64,000 bases of DNA from Geothrix sp. (GTDB lineage: Bacteria > Acidobacteriota > Holophagae > Holophagales > Holophagaceae), in NCBI GenBank assembly GCA_030681515.1, contig JAUXSE010000063.1:1-64000 (forward strand). Direction: 5' to 3'. The notes beneath the pieces are model-generated. The model was given only the letters and a program-made list of their open reading frames with translations, had not been told where the DNA came from and ran no database searches. Both the position numbers and the translations under genes were made by a program. Shown here piece by piece: positions 23,930 through 33,531 of the stretch. How positions within the stretch are numbered: position 1 is the first letter of the stretch; each line of letters starts with the position of its first letter.

Positions 23930-24799
23930 ATGGCACTGAAAAAATGGACCTTCTCCGTGGACCCCGAGGACGCCGAGCTGCGCCTGGATCAGATCCTCGC
24001 CAAGCACACGGATCTCTCCCGCCGGTCGGCCCGGGAGGCCCTGAAGCTGGGCGGCGTGCAGGTGGACCGCAAGCGCGTGAAGGTGGCGGGCAAGCTGGTG
24101 AAGCCGGGCACCGAGATCCGCGTGGCCTTCGATCCCGATCTGCCGCCGGTGCCGACGACCCCCATCCCCGTGGTGTTCGAGGATGCCTGGCTGCTGGCCG
24201 TGGACAAACCCGCGGGCCTCGCCACCCAGGGCACCTGGGCCACGGACCGTCACGATCTGCTGGCCCTGCTGAAGACCCAGCGGCCGGACCTGAAGCTGTT
24301 CCTGCACCATCGGCTGGACCAGGGCACCTCGGGCCTGCTGGTGCTGGCCAAGGATCCCAAGGCCAACAAGGGCTTGGCCGCCGCCTTTGCCGAACGGGAT
24401 CTTGAGAAACTGTACCTGGTGCGGATTTCGGCCCCCCTTGAGGCCTGCACAGTGGAGGCCCCCATCGGGCGGCTGCGGGGCGCCGACCCCGGGCGGTTCG
24501 GCACGCTCGGTGACCTCATCGAGCCCAAGTCCGCCCGCACGGACTTCCGCCCCGCCACGGCCGAAGAAACCGCGGACCTCGTCCCCGGGCACTGGATCGT
24601 GGCCCGCATCCACACGGGCCGTACCCACCAGATCCGCGTCCACCTGGTCCACCTGGGCCACGCCGTCCTCGGGGATACGCTCTACGGCGGCGCGCCCTCG
24701 GACCGTCTCTGGCTCCACGCCTGGCGCCTGGGGCTGAAACATCCCGTGACCGGGGAGGATCTGCGCCTGGAGGCCCCGCCCCTGAGGTTCCGAAGCTGA
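23930..24799 (+). CDS. RluA-family rRNA/tRNA pseudouridine synthase
   Basis: A 289-residue pseudouridine synthase. An N-terminal S4 RNA-binding domain (~10-70: LRLDQILAKHTDLSRRSAREALKLGGVQVDRKR) precedes the catalytic domain, which contains the active-site motif HHRLDQGTSGLLVLAK with the catalytic Asp. Later blocks HTGRTHQIRVHLVHLGHAVLGDTLYGG are the RluA-family C-terminal signature. The exact uridine target cannot be told from the sequence. It has no ribosome site and seems to be leaderless. A strong bidirectional terminator follows. Confidence 0.92.
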   Translation: MALKKWTFSVDPEDAELRLDQILAKHTDLSRRSAREALKLGGVQVDRKRVKVAGKLVKPGTEIRVAFDPDLPPVPTTPIPVVFEDAWLLAVDKPAGLATQGTWATDRHDLLALLKTQRPDLKLFLHHRLDQGTSGLLVLAKDPKANKGLAAAFAERDLEKLYLVRISAPLEACTVEAPIGRLRGADPGRFGTLGDLIEPKSARTDFRPATAEETADLVPGHWIVARIHTGRTHQIRVHLVHLGHAVLGDTLYGGAPSDRLWLHAWRLGLKHPVTGEDLRLEAPPLRFRS

Positions 24800-24803
24800 A
24801 GAA

Positions 24804-24835
24804 GCAAACGGCGGAGGTCACCCTCCGCCGTTTGC
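24804..24835. terminator. Bidirectional terminator hairpin
   Basis: GCAAACGGCGGAGG and CCTCCGCCGTTTGC form a perfect 14-bp stem with a TCAC loop between the convergent pseudouridine synthase and Ig-protein genes. Neither side has a long T tract. Confidence 0.8.
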
Positions 24836-24853
24836 ATGTGAAGCGATTCTGCC

Positions 24854-27800
24854 TCAGGGCTTGTATTCAACCACCCGCTGTGCCGAGTTCCCGTTCCCAT
24901 CCATCAGCGAGATGCTCCAGTTATAGGTGACACCGGGGGTCAGGGTTCCTTGGGAGGCCCTGCCATCCACGTTGTAGGCCACAGACAATTGGGTGCTCGG
25001 CATGTCGCCGTCCGATGGGTACTGCCAGATGGTCCCGCCACTCTGAGGGCTGATCCACAGGCCGTAGGTATACGGGAAGGTCGGGGCCACCGTGGGCGCG
25101 GCCCAGGTAAACAAGGGAGTGGTGGAAGTGGAGGTGCCCGTCACCGGGGCCAAGTTCGTAGGGAAGGTATCGAGGACGGCGGACACGGTGGTGATCAGAT
25201 CCTCCGAAGTCCCATCGCTGTACCCCACGTGGATCGGGTAAGTACCTCCCACGGTGGGCCGGAGGGTGCTCAGGTTCACCCAGTACCAATAGCCTGTGCC
25301 ATCGGTGGACTTCCCGACATCCAGGACGGCGGTCCCCACCGAGAGGGTGACATTCACGGGGAGCTTCGCGTTCTGATCCACACTGAACTGCAATCCATAG
25401 CTCTCCCCGGTCCAATTCGCCCCGGAGTAGCTCTGGTGGTAGGTCGAGACGGTGGCGATGGCTCCGGCCCCTGATAGGGTCAGGTTCTGTCCCGCCAGGC
25501 TGCCCGAGACGGTGATGGAGGAGGAGATGTTGCTGTTGATGTTGGAGATGTCACCAGGATCCACCACCCCGTTGTTGTTCTGGTCAATGATGCCGAAGAA
25601 GAACATGGTTCCGTTCGGCACACCCGCCACGCTGAAGGCCTGCGGGCTGACCGGACTTGCAATTCGCATCACATAGGGTATTCCCGTCGCCATGTCATAG
25701 AGACCGACATACATCGGGCCAGTGGCCGTGGTTGGGAAGGTCACGGTACCGGAAATGGTGCTTCCGCCCGAGGCCACCGCGGGGGTGATGGGACCGGAGG
25801 TGGCGGAGGCGTTGCTGGTCGTCAGGCCCGCCTTCCCATACATGCGGAAATAATAGGCGGTTCCGTTCGTCAGACCCGTGGAGAAGTACATCGGGTTGCC
25901 ATCCCCCATGGCCGGGACCGAGGCGCTTCCGGTGATGGTGGCGAAGGTGCTGGAGGTACTCCACTGGATCAGGTAGGAATCCGCCGTTTCTATGTACTGC
26001 GCAGTCTGCAGGGGGCTCCAACTGAAGAAAGCCCCGCCGGCCATGGGGACGACGCCATTGATGGTCGGCCCAGCGGCACCCGTCAGGGTAACGGGCGCGG
26101 CGTCAGCGAGGGTGATGACGATACCCGCGACATTGGCTGAGGACACCGAAATACCGACCGTGGTTCCGAGTGGATTCGCCGCGTTGGGGACGCTGAGCCC
26201 AACCGTATCCATCCAGGCATTCAGAGTGTAGGTGCCGGGAGCGACACCGCGAATGGTGAAGGCACCCGTGGCGGAAACGCTGACTCCGGGGGCACTACCG
26301 TTGCCTCCATCAAGCTTGAGGTAGATGCGGCCAGTCTTGCTGCCGGGGTAGCTGACGGTTCCGGAAACGGAATAGCCCACGACAGCCTGGAAGTTGATTC
26401 CCGTACGATCCACGCCGGCCACGGTCACGGCTTGGGTGGCGGGGATGAAGATGGCACTGGCTGAAACGAGGCTGGGCGTCAGGGTGTAGGACCCGTCGGG
26501 GATATTCGTCAGGGTGAAATACCCCGTGCCATCCGTGACCGCCGTCGTGGCCGTGGGCGTGGTGTTAAGGCTCACAGTGACGCCTTGGACACCCGTCATC
26601 GTGTTGACCAGGGTCACCTGACCGGAGACTGAATGGTTGAGGATCACCGTCAAGATCGCGACGCTGCTGGTGGTGCTTCCGATGCTGTTGGTGACGACCA
26701 CATCGTAGTTCCCGGTGTTGCCCGTGTTCACGTTGTTCTGGGTGTAGGACGAACCGGTCGCCCCAACGATGTTCGACCCGTAGAAGCGCCACTGGTACCC
26801 GGTGACCGGGGGCACTGCGTTGGCCGCCACGGAGAAGGTGACATTTGTGCCCTGGCTCACGGTCTGGCTCGCGGGCTGGACGGTGATCACCGGGGCGTAG
26901 TTGACTGTGAGCGTTGCCACATTGCTGGTGGCGCTGCCCTCGGTGTTGGTGGCCACTACCGTATAGTTCGCGGCGTCCGCAGGAGTGACGGCCACGATGG
27001 TGAAGGAACTGCTTGTGGCTCCGGGGATGTTCGTCCCGTCCTTCTTCCACTGGTAGGTGGGCGTCGGCGTACCTGAAGTGCTCGACGTGAAGGTGACGGA
27101 GCTGCCCGACACGATGGTCTGACTGACGGGCTGGGTGAGGAACACCGGGGTGACCGGCGCCGGGGCGACCGACAGGATCGCGGCCAGGCTGGTGGCCGGG
27201 CTGCCGATGCCGTTGCTCACCACCACGTCGAAGCTGCTGCCGTCATCACCGATGACGGTCACAGGCGTGGTGTAGGTGGCCAGTGTCGCGCCGCCGATGT
27301 CCAGGCCGCCCTTGCGCCACTGGTAGGTGGGCGCGGGATTGCCCGTGGCGGTGACGGAGAAGGTCGCCGTCTGGCCCACGATGACGCTCTGGTTGGAGGG
27401 GTGGCTCGTGATGGCCGGGGCCACCTGGACCGTGAGGATCGCGGCGTTGCTGGTGACCGGGCTGCCGACGCCGTTGGTGACGACCACGGTGTAGCTGGCC
27501 TGGTTGTCCGCGAGGCTCGTGGCCAGGGTCGTGTAGCTGGCCGAAGTGGCGCCCGCGATGGGGGTGAGGTTCTTCTGCCACTGGTAGGTGGGCGCAGGGG
27601 TGCCCGTGGCCACCACGGTGAACGTGGCCGTGGCTGGGGCGGTCACGGTCTGGGTGGCCGGCTGAGTGGTGATGGCCGGGGGCACCGTGACCGTGAGAAC
27701 CGCAGCCGCGCTGGTGGCGGTAGCGATGGCATTGGTGACATCCACCGTGTAGCTGCCCGCATCCGCGGGGGCCACGGCGGCGATGGTGTACGAGCTGCCA

Positions 27801-29341
27801 GTCTGGCCGCTGACGGCGGTGCCGTTCTTATTCCACTGGTAGGTGGGGACCGGGAAGCCCGTGGCTGTCACGGAGAAGGTGACGGGGCTGCCGGATACGA
27901 TGGTCTGGCTGAGGGGCTGGGTGGTGATGGCCGGCGCCTCGTTCACGGTCAGGAGCGCGGCGCTGCTGGTCACGGTGCCGGCGCTGTTGGTGACCACGAC
28001 CGTGAAGCTGGCGCCCTGGTCCGCCAGGGAGGTGGCGAGCGTGGTGTAGCTGGCGGCGGTGGCGCCGGTGATGTTCGTGCCGTTCTTCTTCCACTGGTAG
28101 GTGGGTGTGGGCGTGCCCGTGGCCACGACGCTGAAGGTGGCGGCGGCCGGGGCGAGGACGGTCTGGCTGGTGGGCTGGGTGGTGATGGTCGGCGGCACCG
28201 TAACCGTGAGGACCGCCGCATTGCTGGTCACGGTTCCCAGGGTGTTGGTGACATCCACCGTGTAGCTGCCCGCATCCGCGGGGGCCACGGCGGCGATGGT
28301 GTACGAACTGTTCGTCTGGCCGCTGACGGCGGTACCGTTCTTATTCCACTGGTAGGTGGGAACCGGGAAGCCCGTGGCTGTCACGGAGAAGGTGACGGGC
28401 TGACCGGACACGATGGTCTGGCTGGCGGGCTGGGTCGTGAAGATGGGCGCCTGGTTCACGACCAGCACGGCCGCGCTGCTGGTGACACTTCCCACGGTGT
28501 TGGTGGCGGTCACGGTATAGCTGCCCGCATCGGCGAGAGTGGCGCTGGGGATGGTGAGGGTGGCAGCGGTCTGGCCGGTGAGGAGGGTCGTGCCCTTGTA
28601 CCACTGGTAGGCGGGGGCTGGATTGCCCGTGGCTGCCGCGGTGAAGGTCACGGCGGTGCCCGCGGTGACCGTCCCACCGGCCGGCTGGGTGATGAACACC
28701 GGCGCGGCCTGGACCGTCAGGACCGCCGCGCTGCTGGTGACCGTGCCCTGGGCATTGGTCACCGTCACGGTGAAGCTGGCCCCGTTGTCGGCCAAGGTAG
28801 TGGCGGACCTGGTGTAGCTGGCGGAGGTGGCCCCGGTGATGGCAGTCGCGCCCTGCTTCCATTGATAGGTGAGCGGCGCGGAGCCCGCAGCCACCACGGT
28901 GAAGGTGGCAGCGGCCGGAGCGGTCACAGTCTGGCTGGTGGGCTGGGTGGTGATGGTGGGCGGGGCAGGATTGACCGTCAGGGTCGCGGCGGTACTGGTG
29001 ACAGCTCCCGCGACGTTGGTCACGGTCACGGTGAAGCTGCTGCCGCTGTCGGCCAGCACGGTGGCAGGAGTGGTGTAGCTGGCGGAAGTACCACCGGTGG
29101 TGATGGCTGTCCCGCCCTTCTTCCACTGATAGGCGAGGGGCGCCGTTCCCGAGGCGGTCACAGTGAAGGTGGCCGTACTGCCATCCAGCACGGTCTGGTT
29201 CGCGGGCTGGACGCTGATGGCCGGCGCGACGGGCGGCGGAGGCGGGGGCGGGGCATCGCTGCCGCCACCGCATCCAAGATCGAGCAGAAGGAACGCGGAT
29301 AGCGCGATGACAACCTTCATCGCAGATCGGAGCGACTTCAT
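24854..29341 (-). CDS. Giant secreted protein with ten Ig-like domains
   Basis: A 1495-residue exported protein. The N-terminal signal ends in a lipoprotein-like DLGC, then a Gly/Asp/Pro-rich linker. Ten tandem cysteine-free immunoglobulin-like domains of ~85 residues follow (each with a QP.(S/N)QT start, YQW(K/R/N)K centre and SAAVLTV end). The C-terminal ~550 residues contain two carboxypeptidase-regulatory-like beta-sandwiches (SVSGQVTLVN, SVSGTVSYPG), a fibronectin III-like domain and an EF-hand-like loop (DQNNNGVVDPGD). Domains 4-5 and 6-7 arose by recent duplication. Likely a cell-surface adhesion or structural protein. The start has GGGAGG 5 nt upstream; the gene is unlinked to any export system. 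Confidence 0.9.
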   Translation of the reverse strand: MKSLRSAMKVVIALSAFLLLDLGCGGGSDAPPPPPPPVAPAISVQPANQTVLDGSTATFTVTASGTAPLAYQWKKGGTAITTGGTSASYTTPATVLADSGSSFTVTVTNVAGAVTSTAATLTVNPAPPTITTQPTSQTVTAPAAATFTVVAAGSAPLTYQWKQGATAITGATSASYTRSATTLADNGASFTVTVTNAQGTVTSSAAVLTVQAAPVFITQPAGGTVTAGTAVTFTAAATGNPAPAYQWYKGTTLLTGQTAATLTIPSATLADAGSYTVTATNTVGSVTSSAAVLVVNQAPIFTTQPASQTIVSGQPVTFSVTATGFPVPTYQWNKNGTAVSGQTNSSYTIAAVAPADAGSYTVDVTNTLGTVTSNAAVLTVTVPPTITTQPTSQTVLAPAAATFSVVATGTPTPTYQWKKNGTNITGATAASYTTLATSLADQGASFTVVVTNSAGTVTSSAALLTVNEAPAITTQPLSQTIVSGSPVTFSVTATGFPVPTYQWNKNGTAVSGQTGSSYTIAAVAPADAGSYTVDVTNAIATATSAAAVLTVTVPPAITTQPATQTVTAPATATFTVVATGTPAPTYQWQKNLTPIAGATSASYTTLATSLADNQASYTVVVTNGVGSPVTSNAAILTVQVAPAITSHPSNQSVIVGQTATFSVTATGNPAPTYQWRKGGLDIGGATLATYTTPVTVIGDDGSSFDVVVSNGIGSPATSLAAILSVAPAPVTPVFLTQPVSQTIVSGSSVTFTSSTSGTPTPTYQWKKDGTNIPGATSSSFTIVAVTPADAANYTVVATNTEGSATSNVATLTVNYAPVITVQPASQTVSQGTNVTFSVAANAVPPVTGYQWRFYGSNIVGATGSSYTQNNVNTGNTGNYDVVVTNSIGSTTSSVAILTVILNHSVSGQVTLVNTMTGVQGVTVSLNTTPTATTAVTDGTGYFTLTNIPDGSYTLTPSLVSASAIFIPATQAVTVAGVDRTGINFQAVVGYSVSGTVSYPGSKTGRIYLKLDGGNGSAPGVSVSATGAFTIRGVAPGTYTLNAWMDTVGLSVPNAANPLGTTVGISVSSANVAGIVITLADAAPVTLTGAAGPTINGVVPMAGGAFFSWSPLQTAQYIETADSYLIQWSTSSTFATITGSASVPAMGDGNPMYFSTGLTNGTAYYFRMYGKAGLTTSNASATSGPITPAVASGGSTISGTVTFPTTATGPMYVGLYDMATGIPYVMRIASPVSPQAFSVAGVPNGTMFFFGIIDQNNNGVVDPGDISNINSNISSSITVSGSLAGQNLTLSGAGAIATVSTYHQSYSGANWTGESYGLQFSVDQNAKLPVNVTLSVGTAVLDVGKSTDGTGYWYWVNLSTLRPTVGGTYPIHVGYSDGTSEDLITTVSAVLDTFPTNLAPVTGTSTSTTPLFTWAAPTVAPTFPYTYGLWISPQSGGTIWQYPSDGDMPSTQLSVAYNVDGRASQGTLTPGVTYNWSISLMDGNGNSAQRVVEYKP
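27732..28432. repeat. Internal 513-nt duplication in the Ig-domain gene
   Basis: About 180 bases from 27732 recur almost unchanged from 28245, an offset of 513 nt or 171 codons, exactly two Ig domains. The protein copies differ at only a couple of residues over the core (VTATGFPVPTYQWNKNGTAV and SYTIAAVAPADAGSYTVDVT), which implies a recent unequal exchange. Confidence 0.85.
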
Positions 29342-29389
29342 GGCGGCCTCCCTAGGCAGGGGTTATGGGACTCGTGGGTTTTTTACCGA

Positions 29390-29580
29390 GATGGGCTTGG
29401 GAACCTGGAAGAATAATAGGGGGATTTAAAAATGGACCCTATTGTATTTTGAAAACATGTGATCTAAGTTAAATTATTTAGTTTTTTATTACACATGCTG
29501 ACACTTATAATCTTTTGTATGTCAAGACAGGTATTTAACGCATTACTATCCTTAAGTCACCGCAGAAATTCCGGAAAACC
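29390..29580. other. AT-rich gap upstream of the Ig-protein gene
   Basis: This gap between the divergent Ig-protein and lipid-kinase genes is far more AT-rich than the rest of the window (for instance 29420-29555). It should hold the Ig-protein promoter. Several -10-like hexamers are present, such as TACAAT on the minus strand near 29445, but no convincing pair. A similar AT-rich patch precedes the lipoprotein gene at 56352. Confidence 0.45.
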
Positions 29581-29596
29581 CTGATTCGGGACGCAC

Positions 29597-30559
29597 ATGG
29601 CCTCTCAGACCAACCGACTCCCCATCCTCTTCAACCCCGCCTCGGGAACGGTGGCGAAGGACCCGCACGCCCTGCTGCGGCCCCTGCCGAAGGAGCTGCG
29701 GGACCGGGTGGAGCCCATCGCCTTCGGTCCCCCCTGGGATTTCGAAGCCCCTATCGCGCAGGCCGTGGCTGCGGGCGGGCCCCTCTTCGTGTGGGGCGGG
29801 GATGGCACCCTCCACCACGCGGCCAAGGCCCTGATTGACCGGGGCTGTCCAGTGCCCCTGGCCGCGATCCCCGGGGGCAGCGGCAACGGCCTGGCCCGCG
29901 GCCTGCGGACGCCGCTGGAACCGGCCAACGCCCTGCGCCGTCTGCTGGAAGGACGGGAACTGCGCCTGGACCTGCCGCACCTGGATGGCGAGCCCTTCCT
30001 GAATGTGTGCGGCACGGGCTTCGAGGCCGCCGTGGCCCACCACTTCGACGCCCTGCCCGGGCGGGGCTTCGCCACCTATGCCCGGGCCTGCTGGGAGCTG
30101 TGGCGGACCTGGCAGGCCGGGATCCTGGATTGGGAAGCGGAACCCATCCCTTCGATCCCCCCGCAGGGCCGCATCGAGCGCATGGGGAAGGGCTTTCATC
30201 CCTCGTCGGCGGGCCTGCCGGCGAGGGCCTGGAGCCTCTGCTTCGCCAACCTGCCCCAGTACGGTTCCGGCCTCTGGATCGCGCCGGGGGCGGATCCCAC
30301 CGATGGGGCGCTGCAGTGGGTGACCCTGGCGCGGCCCTCCTGGTACGACCTGGTGGCCGAGGTGCCCGCGCTGTTCCGCGAAAGCGGGCGCACCCCCCTC
30401 CGGCAGGAAGGACGCCTCCGCCGCGCCACCCTGCGCCTGGAGCGCCCCCTGCCCTGGCATGTGGACGGGGAACCCGCGGCCGAGCGCGATCGCGCGGAGC
30501 TCACCGTGGAGACCAGGGCCTTCCGGATGCAGGTGACCGGGGCGTGTCCCTGGACCTAG
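29597..30559 (+). CDS. Diacylglycerol kinase family lipid kinase
   Basis: A 320-residue cytoplasmic lipid kinase of the DagK/YegS type that phosphorylates diacylglycerol or a related lipid with ATP. The N-terminal catalytic domain carries VWGGDGTLHHAAKAL (the GGDGT loop), then IPGGSGNGLARGL. The C-terminal beta domain has GTGFEAAVAHHF and ends with HVDGEPAAERDRAEL and FRMQVTG, all usual marks. The start has no clear ribosome site. A strong hairpin follows the stop. Recycling of diacylglycerol from lipid turnover is the likely job, but sphingosine-type substrates cannot be excluded. Confidence 0.92.
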   Translation: MASQTNRLPILFNPASGTVAKDPHALLRPLPKELRDRVEPIAFGPPWDFEAPIAQAVAAGGPLFVWGGDGTLHHAAKALIDRGCPVPLAAIPGGSGNGLARGLRTPLEPANALRRLLEGRELRLDLPHLDGEPFLNVCGTGFEAAVAHHFDALPGRGFATYARACWELWRTWQAGILDWEAEPIPSIPPQGRIERMGKGFHPSSAGLPARAWSLCFANLPQYGSGLWIAPGADPTDGALQWVTLARPSWYDLVAEVPALFRESGRTPLRQEGRLRRATLRLERPLPWHVDGEPAAERDRAELTVETRAFRMQVTGACPWT

Positions 30560-30570
30560 GCGCAGCCTTG

Positions 30571-30603
30571 CTCAGAAACGGCCCCTGCGGGGCCATTTCT
30601 GAG
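30571..30603. terminator. Bidirectional terminator hairpin
   Basis: A 15-bp stem (CTCAGAAACGGCCCC with GGGGCCATTTCTGAG, one C-A mismatch) with a TGC loop between the convergent lipid-kinase and hypothetical genes. Confidence 0.75.
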
Positions 30604-30606
30604 TGA

Positions 30607-30627
30607 ACTGAAGACTGAGGACTGCGG
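30607..30627. repeat. Three 7-nt tandem repeats next to a terminator
   Basis: Units ACTGAAG, ACTGAGG and ACTGCGG follow the hairpin directly and end next to the stop of the next gene. The array at 38740-38766 has the same period, the shared core CTGAAG and the same position beside a hairpin. Confidence 0.65.
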
Positions 30628-30628
30628 A

Positions 30629-31474
30629 TCAGTGTGGGAATACCGCCGGCCCCGTCAAACTCGGCCCGCGGAACTCGGCGCTGACGCTGGGGCTGGCGCC
30701 CCACAGGCCCGCGACCATCTTCACCTGGCTGAGGTCGGCCTTGGCGGGATCCCAATCGCGGCGCACATGGAGTGAGTAGGGGTATTTGGCATCGGACCAC
30801 CAGGCCGGATCGTCCACGATGACGTAGACGGCCGTGGCCTCCTTGCCCGGATTCCTGTAGGTCACCATCACGGGTTGGTGGGCGATGGCGGCCTGGAGCA
30901 TTCCCGGACCAGGCTGACCCCACTTGTCCACCAGCATGAGCCGGAACCAGCCCAGCTTCGCGTGCTGGACCTCCACCTGGACGGTGCCGCCGGCGGGCAC
31001 GGAGATCCCATAGGCGCGCCAGCCCGCGGGCTGCTGGGAATAGTCGGTGAGGGCATCCACGGTGTCGCCGATGGCGGTCACCGGGATGAAGCCCCTCCTG
31101 GACAGCCACTTGATCTCCGCCATGAGGTCGCGCCGCCGCCAGTAGCCTAGATCGGGCATCGAGGTGCGGCGGTCCCAGGCCGGGGGGACGATGATGCGCG
31201 TGCCGGGGTACAGGTTCACCCGCGTGACCCTGCCCACGGGCTGGTCCGTGACCCGGGTGGGCAGCGGACGGGGAGTTCGGCCCTCGAATCCCCCGGAGGA
31301 TGATCCCCTGGTCTCGGGTCTGGGCCTGGGTTCCATGGGAGCCATCTCCCGGGTGGGCTGGGGCCTGGGGCGAGGCGTTCTGCCTTCCTGTGGCGATGCG
31401 CCACGGAGGCCCGAAACCAGCGCAAGCCCCGCAAAAAGGGTCATGACAGGGTGTTGCGGAAACCGGGTTCGCAT
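30629..31474 (-). CDS. Secreted hypothetical protein
   Basis: A 281-residue protein with a signal peptide (residues ~1-27, ending SGLRG-ASPQ). A low-complexity Pro/Arg stretch follows, then a ~190-residue globular part with [47 protein letters not shown], and [20 protein letters not shown] do not recognise the family. The pattern of beta strands around [11 protein letters not shown] suggests a beta-sandwich. AGGAGG lies upstream of the chosen ATG; the longer frame to 31540 lacks a ribosome site. It is divergent from murC with about 110 nt between them. Confidence 0.75.
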   Translation of the reverse strand: MRTRFPQHPVMTLFAGLALVSGLRGASPQEGRTPRPRPQPTREMAPMEPRPRPETRGSSSGGFEGRTPRPLPTRVTDQPVGRVTRVNLYPGTRIIVPPAWDRRTSMPDLGYWRRRDLMAEIKWLSRRGFIPVTAIGDTVDALTDYSQQPAGWRAYGISVPAGGTVQVEVQHAKLGWFRLMLVDKWGQPGPGMLQAAIAHQPVMVTYRNPGKEATAVYVIVDDPAWWSDAKYPYSLHVRRDWDPAKADLSQVKMVAGLWGASPSVSAEFRGPSLTGPAVFPH

Positions 31475-31585
31475 CGCACACCTCCTGGACACGCGTGGAA
31501 GCTTCATCATGCCAGACCCATGCCACCCCTGCGTCCCCATCGCCCGATGGCGCTATGCTGGCCCTTTCAGCATGGGGGATTCCTG

Positions 31586-32953
31586 GTGTTCGGCAAGATC
31601 CAGCACATCCATTTCGTGGGCATCGGCGGCAGCGGGATGTCGGGCATCGCCGAGGTGCTCGCCAACCTGGGCTACCAGGTGTCCGGCTCGGACCTGAAGG
31701 AAAGCGCCGTCACCCAGCGCCTGCGGGGCCTGGGCATCGCGGTCCACCTGGGCCACCACGGCCGGGCCATCGAGGGTGCGCAGGTGGTGGTGATCTCCTC
31801 CGCCGTGAAGGGCGACAACCCCGAGGTCGTGGCTGCCCACGCCGCCAAGGTGCCGGTGATCCCCCGCGGCGAGATGCTGGCGGAGCTGATGCGCATGAAG
31901 TACGGCATCGCCGTGGCGGGCTCCCACGGGAAGACCACGACCACCAGCATGGTGGCCCAGGTGCTGAGCCAGGGCGGCATTGACCCCACCATCGTCATCG
32001 GCGGGAAGCTCGGCACCATCGGCAGCAACGCGAAGCTGGGCAAGGGCCCCTTCCTGGTGGCCGAGGCCGATGAAAGCGATGGCAGTTTCCTCATGCTGAA
32101 TCCGACGCTGGCCGTCATCACCAACATTGACCGGGAACACCTGGACCACTACAGGGATCTGGAGGAGATCCAGGACGCCTTCGTGGCCTTCGCCAACAAG
32201 GTGCCCTTCTACGGATCCGTGTTCCTCTGCATGGATGATCCGAACGCCGCCGCGGCGCGGCCCCGCCTGAAGCGCCAGGTGCGCACCTACGGCACCCACC
32301 CCCAGGTGGACATCCGGGCCCGGGAGATCCGCCAGGAGGGCTTCCACACGTACTTCAAGGTGACGGCCCACGGCGAGGATCTGGGCGCCTTCAGCCTGGG
32401 TGTGCCGGGCCACCACATGGTGCTGAACGCCCTGGCCGCCATCGGCATCGCCCTGGAGCTGAACGTGGAGCGCGAGGTCATCCGCGCCAGCCTGTCCAGC
32501 TTCACCGGCGCCGATCGCCGCTTCCACCTGAAGGGCGAGAAGGGGGGCGTGATGGTGGTGGACGACTACGGCCACCATCCCACGGAGATCACCGCCACCC
32601 TGGCCGGGGCCCGGGCCGGATTCCCCGGACGCCGCATCGTGGCCGCGTTCCAGCCCCACCGCTACAGCCGCACGAAGGCCCTGCTGGATGAATTCGGCAC
32701 CGCCTTCTTCGAGGCCGATTCCGTGATCGTCACCGATATCTACGCGGCGGGCGAACAGCCCATCCAGGGCGTGGATGGCGCCGCTGTGGCCGAGGCCCTG
32801 CGCGCCCATGGCCAGAAGGATGTGCATCTGGTGGGCCGGGTGGAGGATCTGCCGGAGGCCCTCAGGCGCCTCACGCGAAGCGGGGATCTGCTCATCACCT
32901 TCGGCGCGGGCTCCATCACCCAGGCCGGTCCGGCCTTCCTGGAACTGGCCTGA
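31586..32953 (+). CDS. murC: UDP-N-acetylmuramate-L-alanine ligase
   Basis: A 455-residue peptidoglycan precursor ligase that adds L-Ala to UDP-MurNAc with ATP. The N-terminal domain begins with [18 protein letters not shown]; the ATP loop is [14 protein letters not shown]; the central ADESDGSFL and [11 protein letters not shown] blocks and the C-terminal [10 protein letters not shown] and [10 protein letters not shown] are MurC signatures. Start is a GTG (VFGKIQ...) with GGGGGA 7 nt upstream; the ATGs further upstream belong to non-homologous sequence. Its stop overlaps the ubiX start by one base. Confidence 0.95.
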   Translation: MFGKIQHIHFVGIGGSGMSGIAEVLANLGYQVSGSDLKESAVTQRLRGLGIAVHLGHHGRAIEGAQVVVISSAVKGDNPEVVAAHAAKVPVIPRGEMLAELMRMKYGIAVAGSHGKTTTTSMVAQVLSQGGIDPTIVIGGKLGTIGSNAKLGKGPFLVAEADESDGSFLMLNPTLAVITNIDREHLDHYRDLEEIQDAFVAFANKVPFYGSVFLCMDDPNAAAARPRLKRQVRTYGTHPQVDIRAREIRQEGFHTYFKVTAHGEDLGAFSLGVPGHHMVLNALAAIGIALELNVEREVIRASLSSFTGADRRFHLKGEKGGVMVVDDYGHHPTEITATLAGARAGFPGRRIVAAFQPHRYSRTKALLDEFGTAFFEADSVIVTDIYAAGEQPIQGVDGAAVAEALRAHGQKDVHLVGRVEDLPEALRRLTRSGDLLITFGAGSITQAGPAFLELA

Positions 32954-33531
32954 TGGGCCTCCGGTTCACCCTCGCCATCACCGGAGCCTCGGGCTCGGGC
33001 TTCGGCGTGGCCACGCTGAAGCGGTTATCGGCGAATCCGTCCGTGGAGCGCGTTGCCCTGCTGCTGTCGCCCACGGGGAAGCGCTGCCTGTTTGACGAGA
33101 CGGGACTGACGCCGAAGGATCTCGCGGCCCTGCCAAAGGTCTCCCTGCGCGACGAGCGGGATCTGGGCGCTGACATTTCATCGGGATCCTACCGCCACGA
33201 CGGCATGGCGATCGTGCCGTGCAGCGCCGGAGCCCTGGGCCGCATCGCCGCGGGCGTGAGCGAATCCCTGGTGAGCCGTGCGGCGGACGTCTGCCTCAAG
33301 GAGCGCCGCCCGCTCGTGCTCTGTCTGCGCGAAACGCCCCTGAACCGCATCCACCTGGAGAACATGCTCCGCGTCCACGACGCCGGGGCGGTGGTGATGC
33401 CGATCATGCCCGGCTTCTACAGCGGCCCGGAATCCATGGACGACCTCTTCGACACCTTCGCGACCCGGGTGCTGGATCAGCTGGGGCTGCGTGAGGATGA
33501 TTCCCGGCGGTGGAAGGGCGGCCCGGTCTAG
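32953..33531 (+). CDS. ubiX: UbiX-type flavin prenyltransferase
   Basis: A 192-residue enzyme that builds prenylated FMN for UbiD-type decarboxylases. Family features: LAITGASGSGFGVATLKRL at the N-terminus (FMN loop), SGSYRHDGMAIVPCSAGALGRIAAGVSESLVSRAADVCLKERRPLVLCLRETPLN... (the PCS and RETPL motifs), and VVMPIMPGFYSGPESMDDLFD. Overlaps the murC stop by one base (TGATG). No ubiD is nearby; the partner would be elsewhere, for menaquinone or aromatic metabolism. The 3' end overlaps the convergent ftsX gene by 4 nt. Confidence 0.93.
   Translation: MGLRFTLAITGASGSGFGVATLKRLSANPSVERVALLLSPTGKRCLFDETGLTPKDLAALPKVSLRDERDLGADISSGSYRHDGMAIVPCSAGALGRIAAGVSESLVSRAADVCLKERRPLVLCLRETPLNRIHLENMLRVHDAGAVVMPIMPGFYSGPESMDDLFDTFATRVLDQLGLREDDSRRWKGGPV

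Noticed and set aside
27401-29302. A 633-codon frame antisense to the Ig-protein gene
   Set aside because: Low-complexity Gly/Asp/Arg translation that mirrors the Ig repeats; no start signal.
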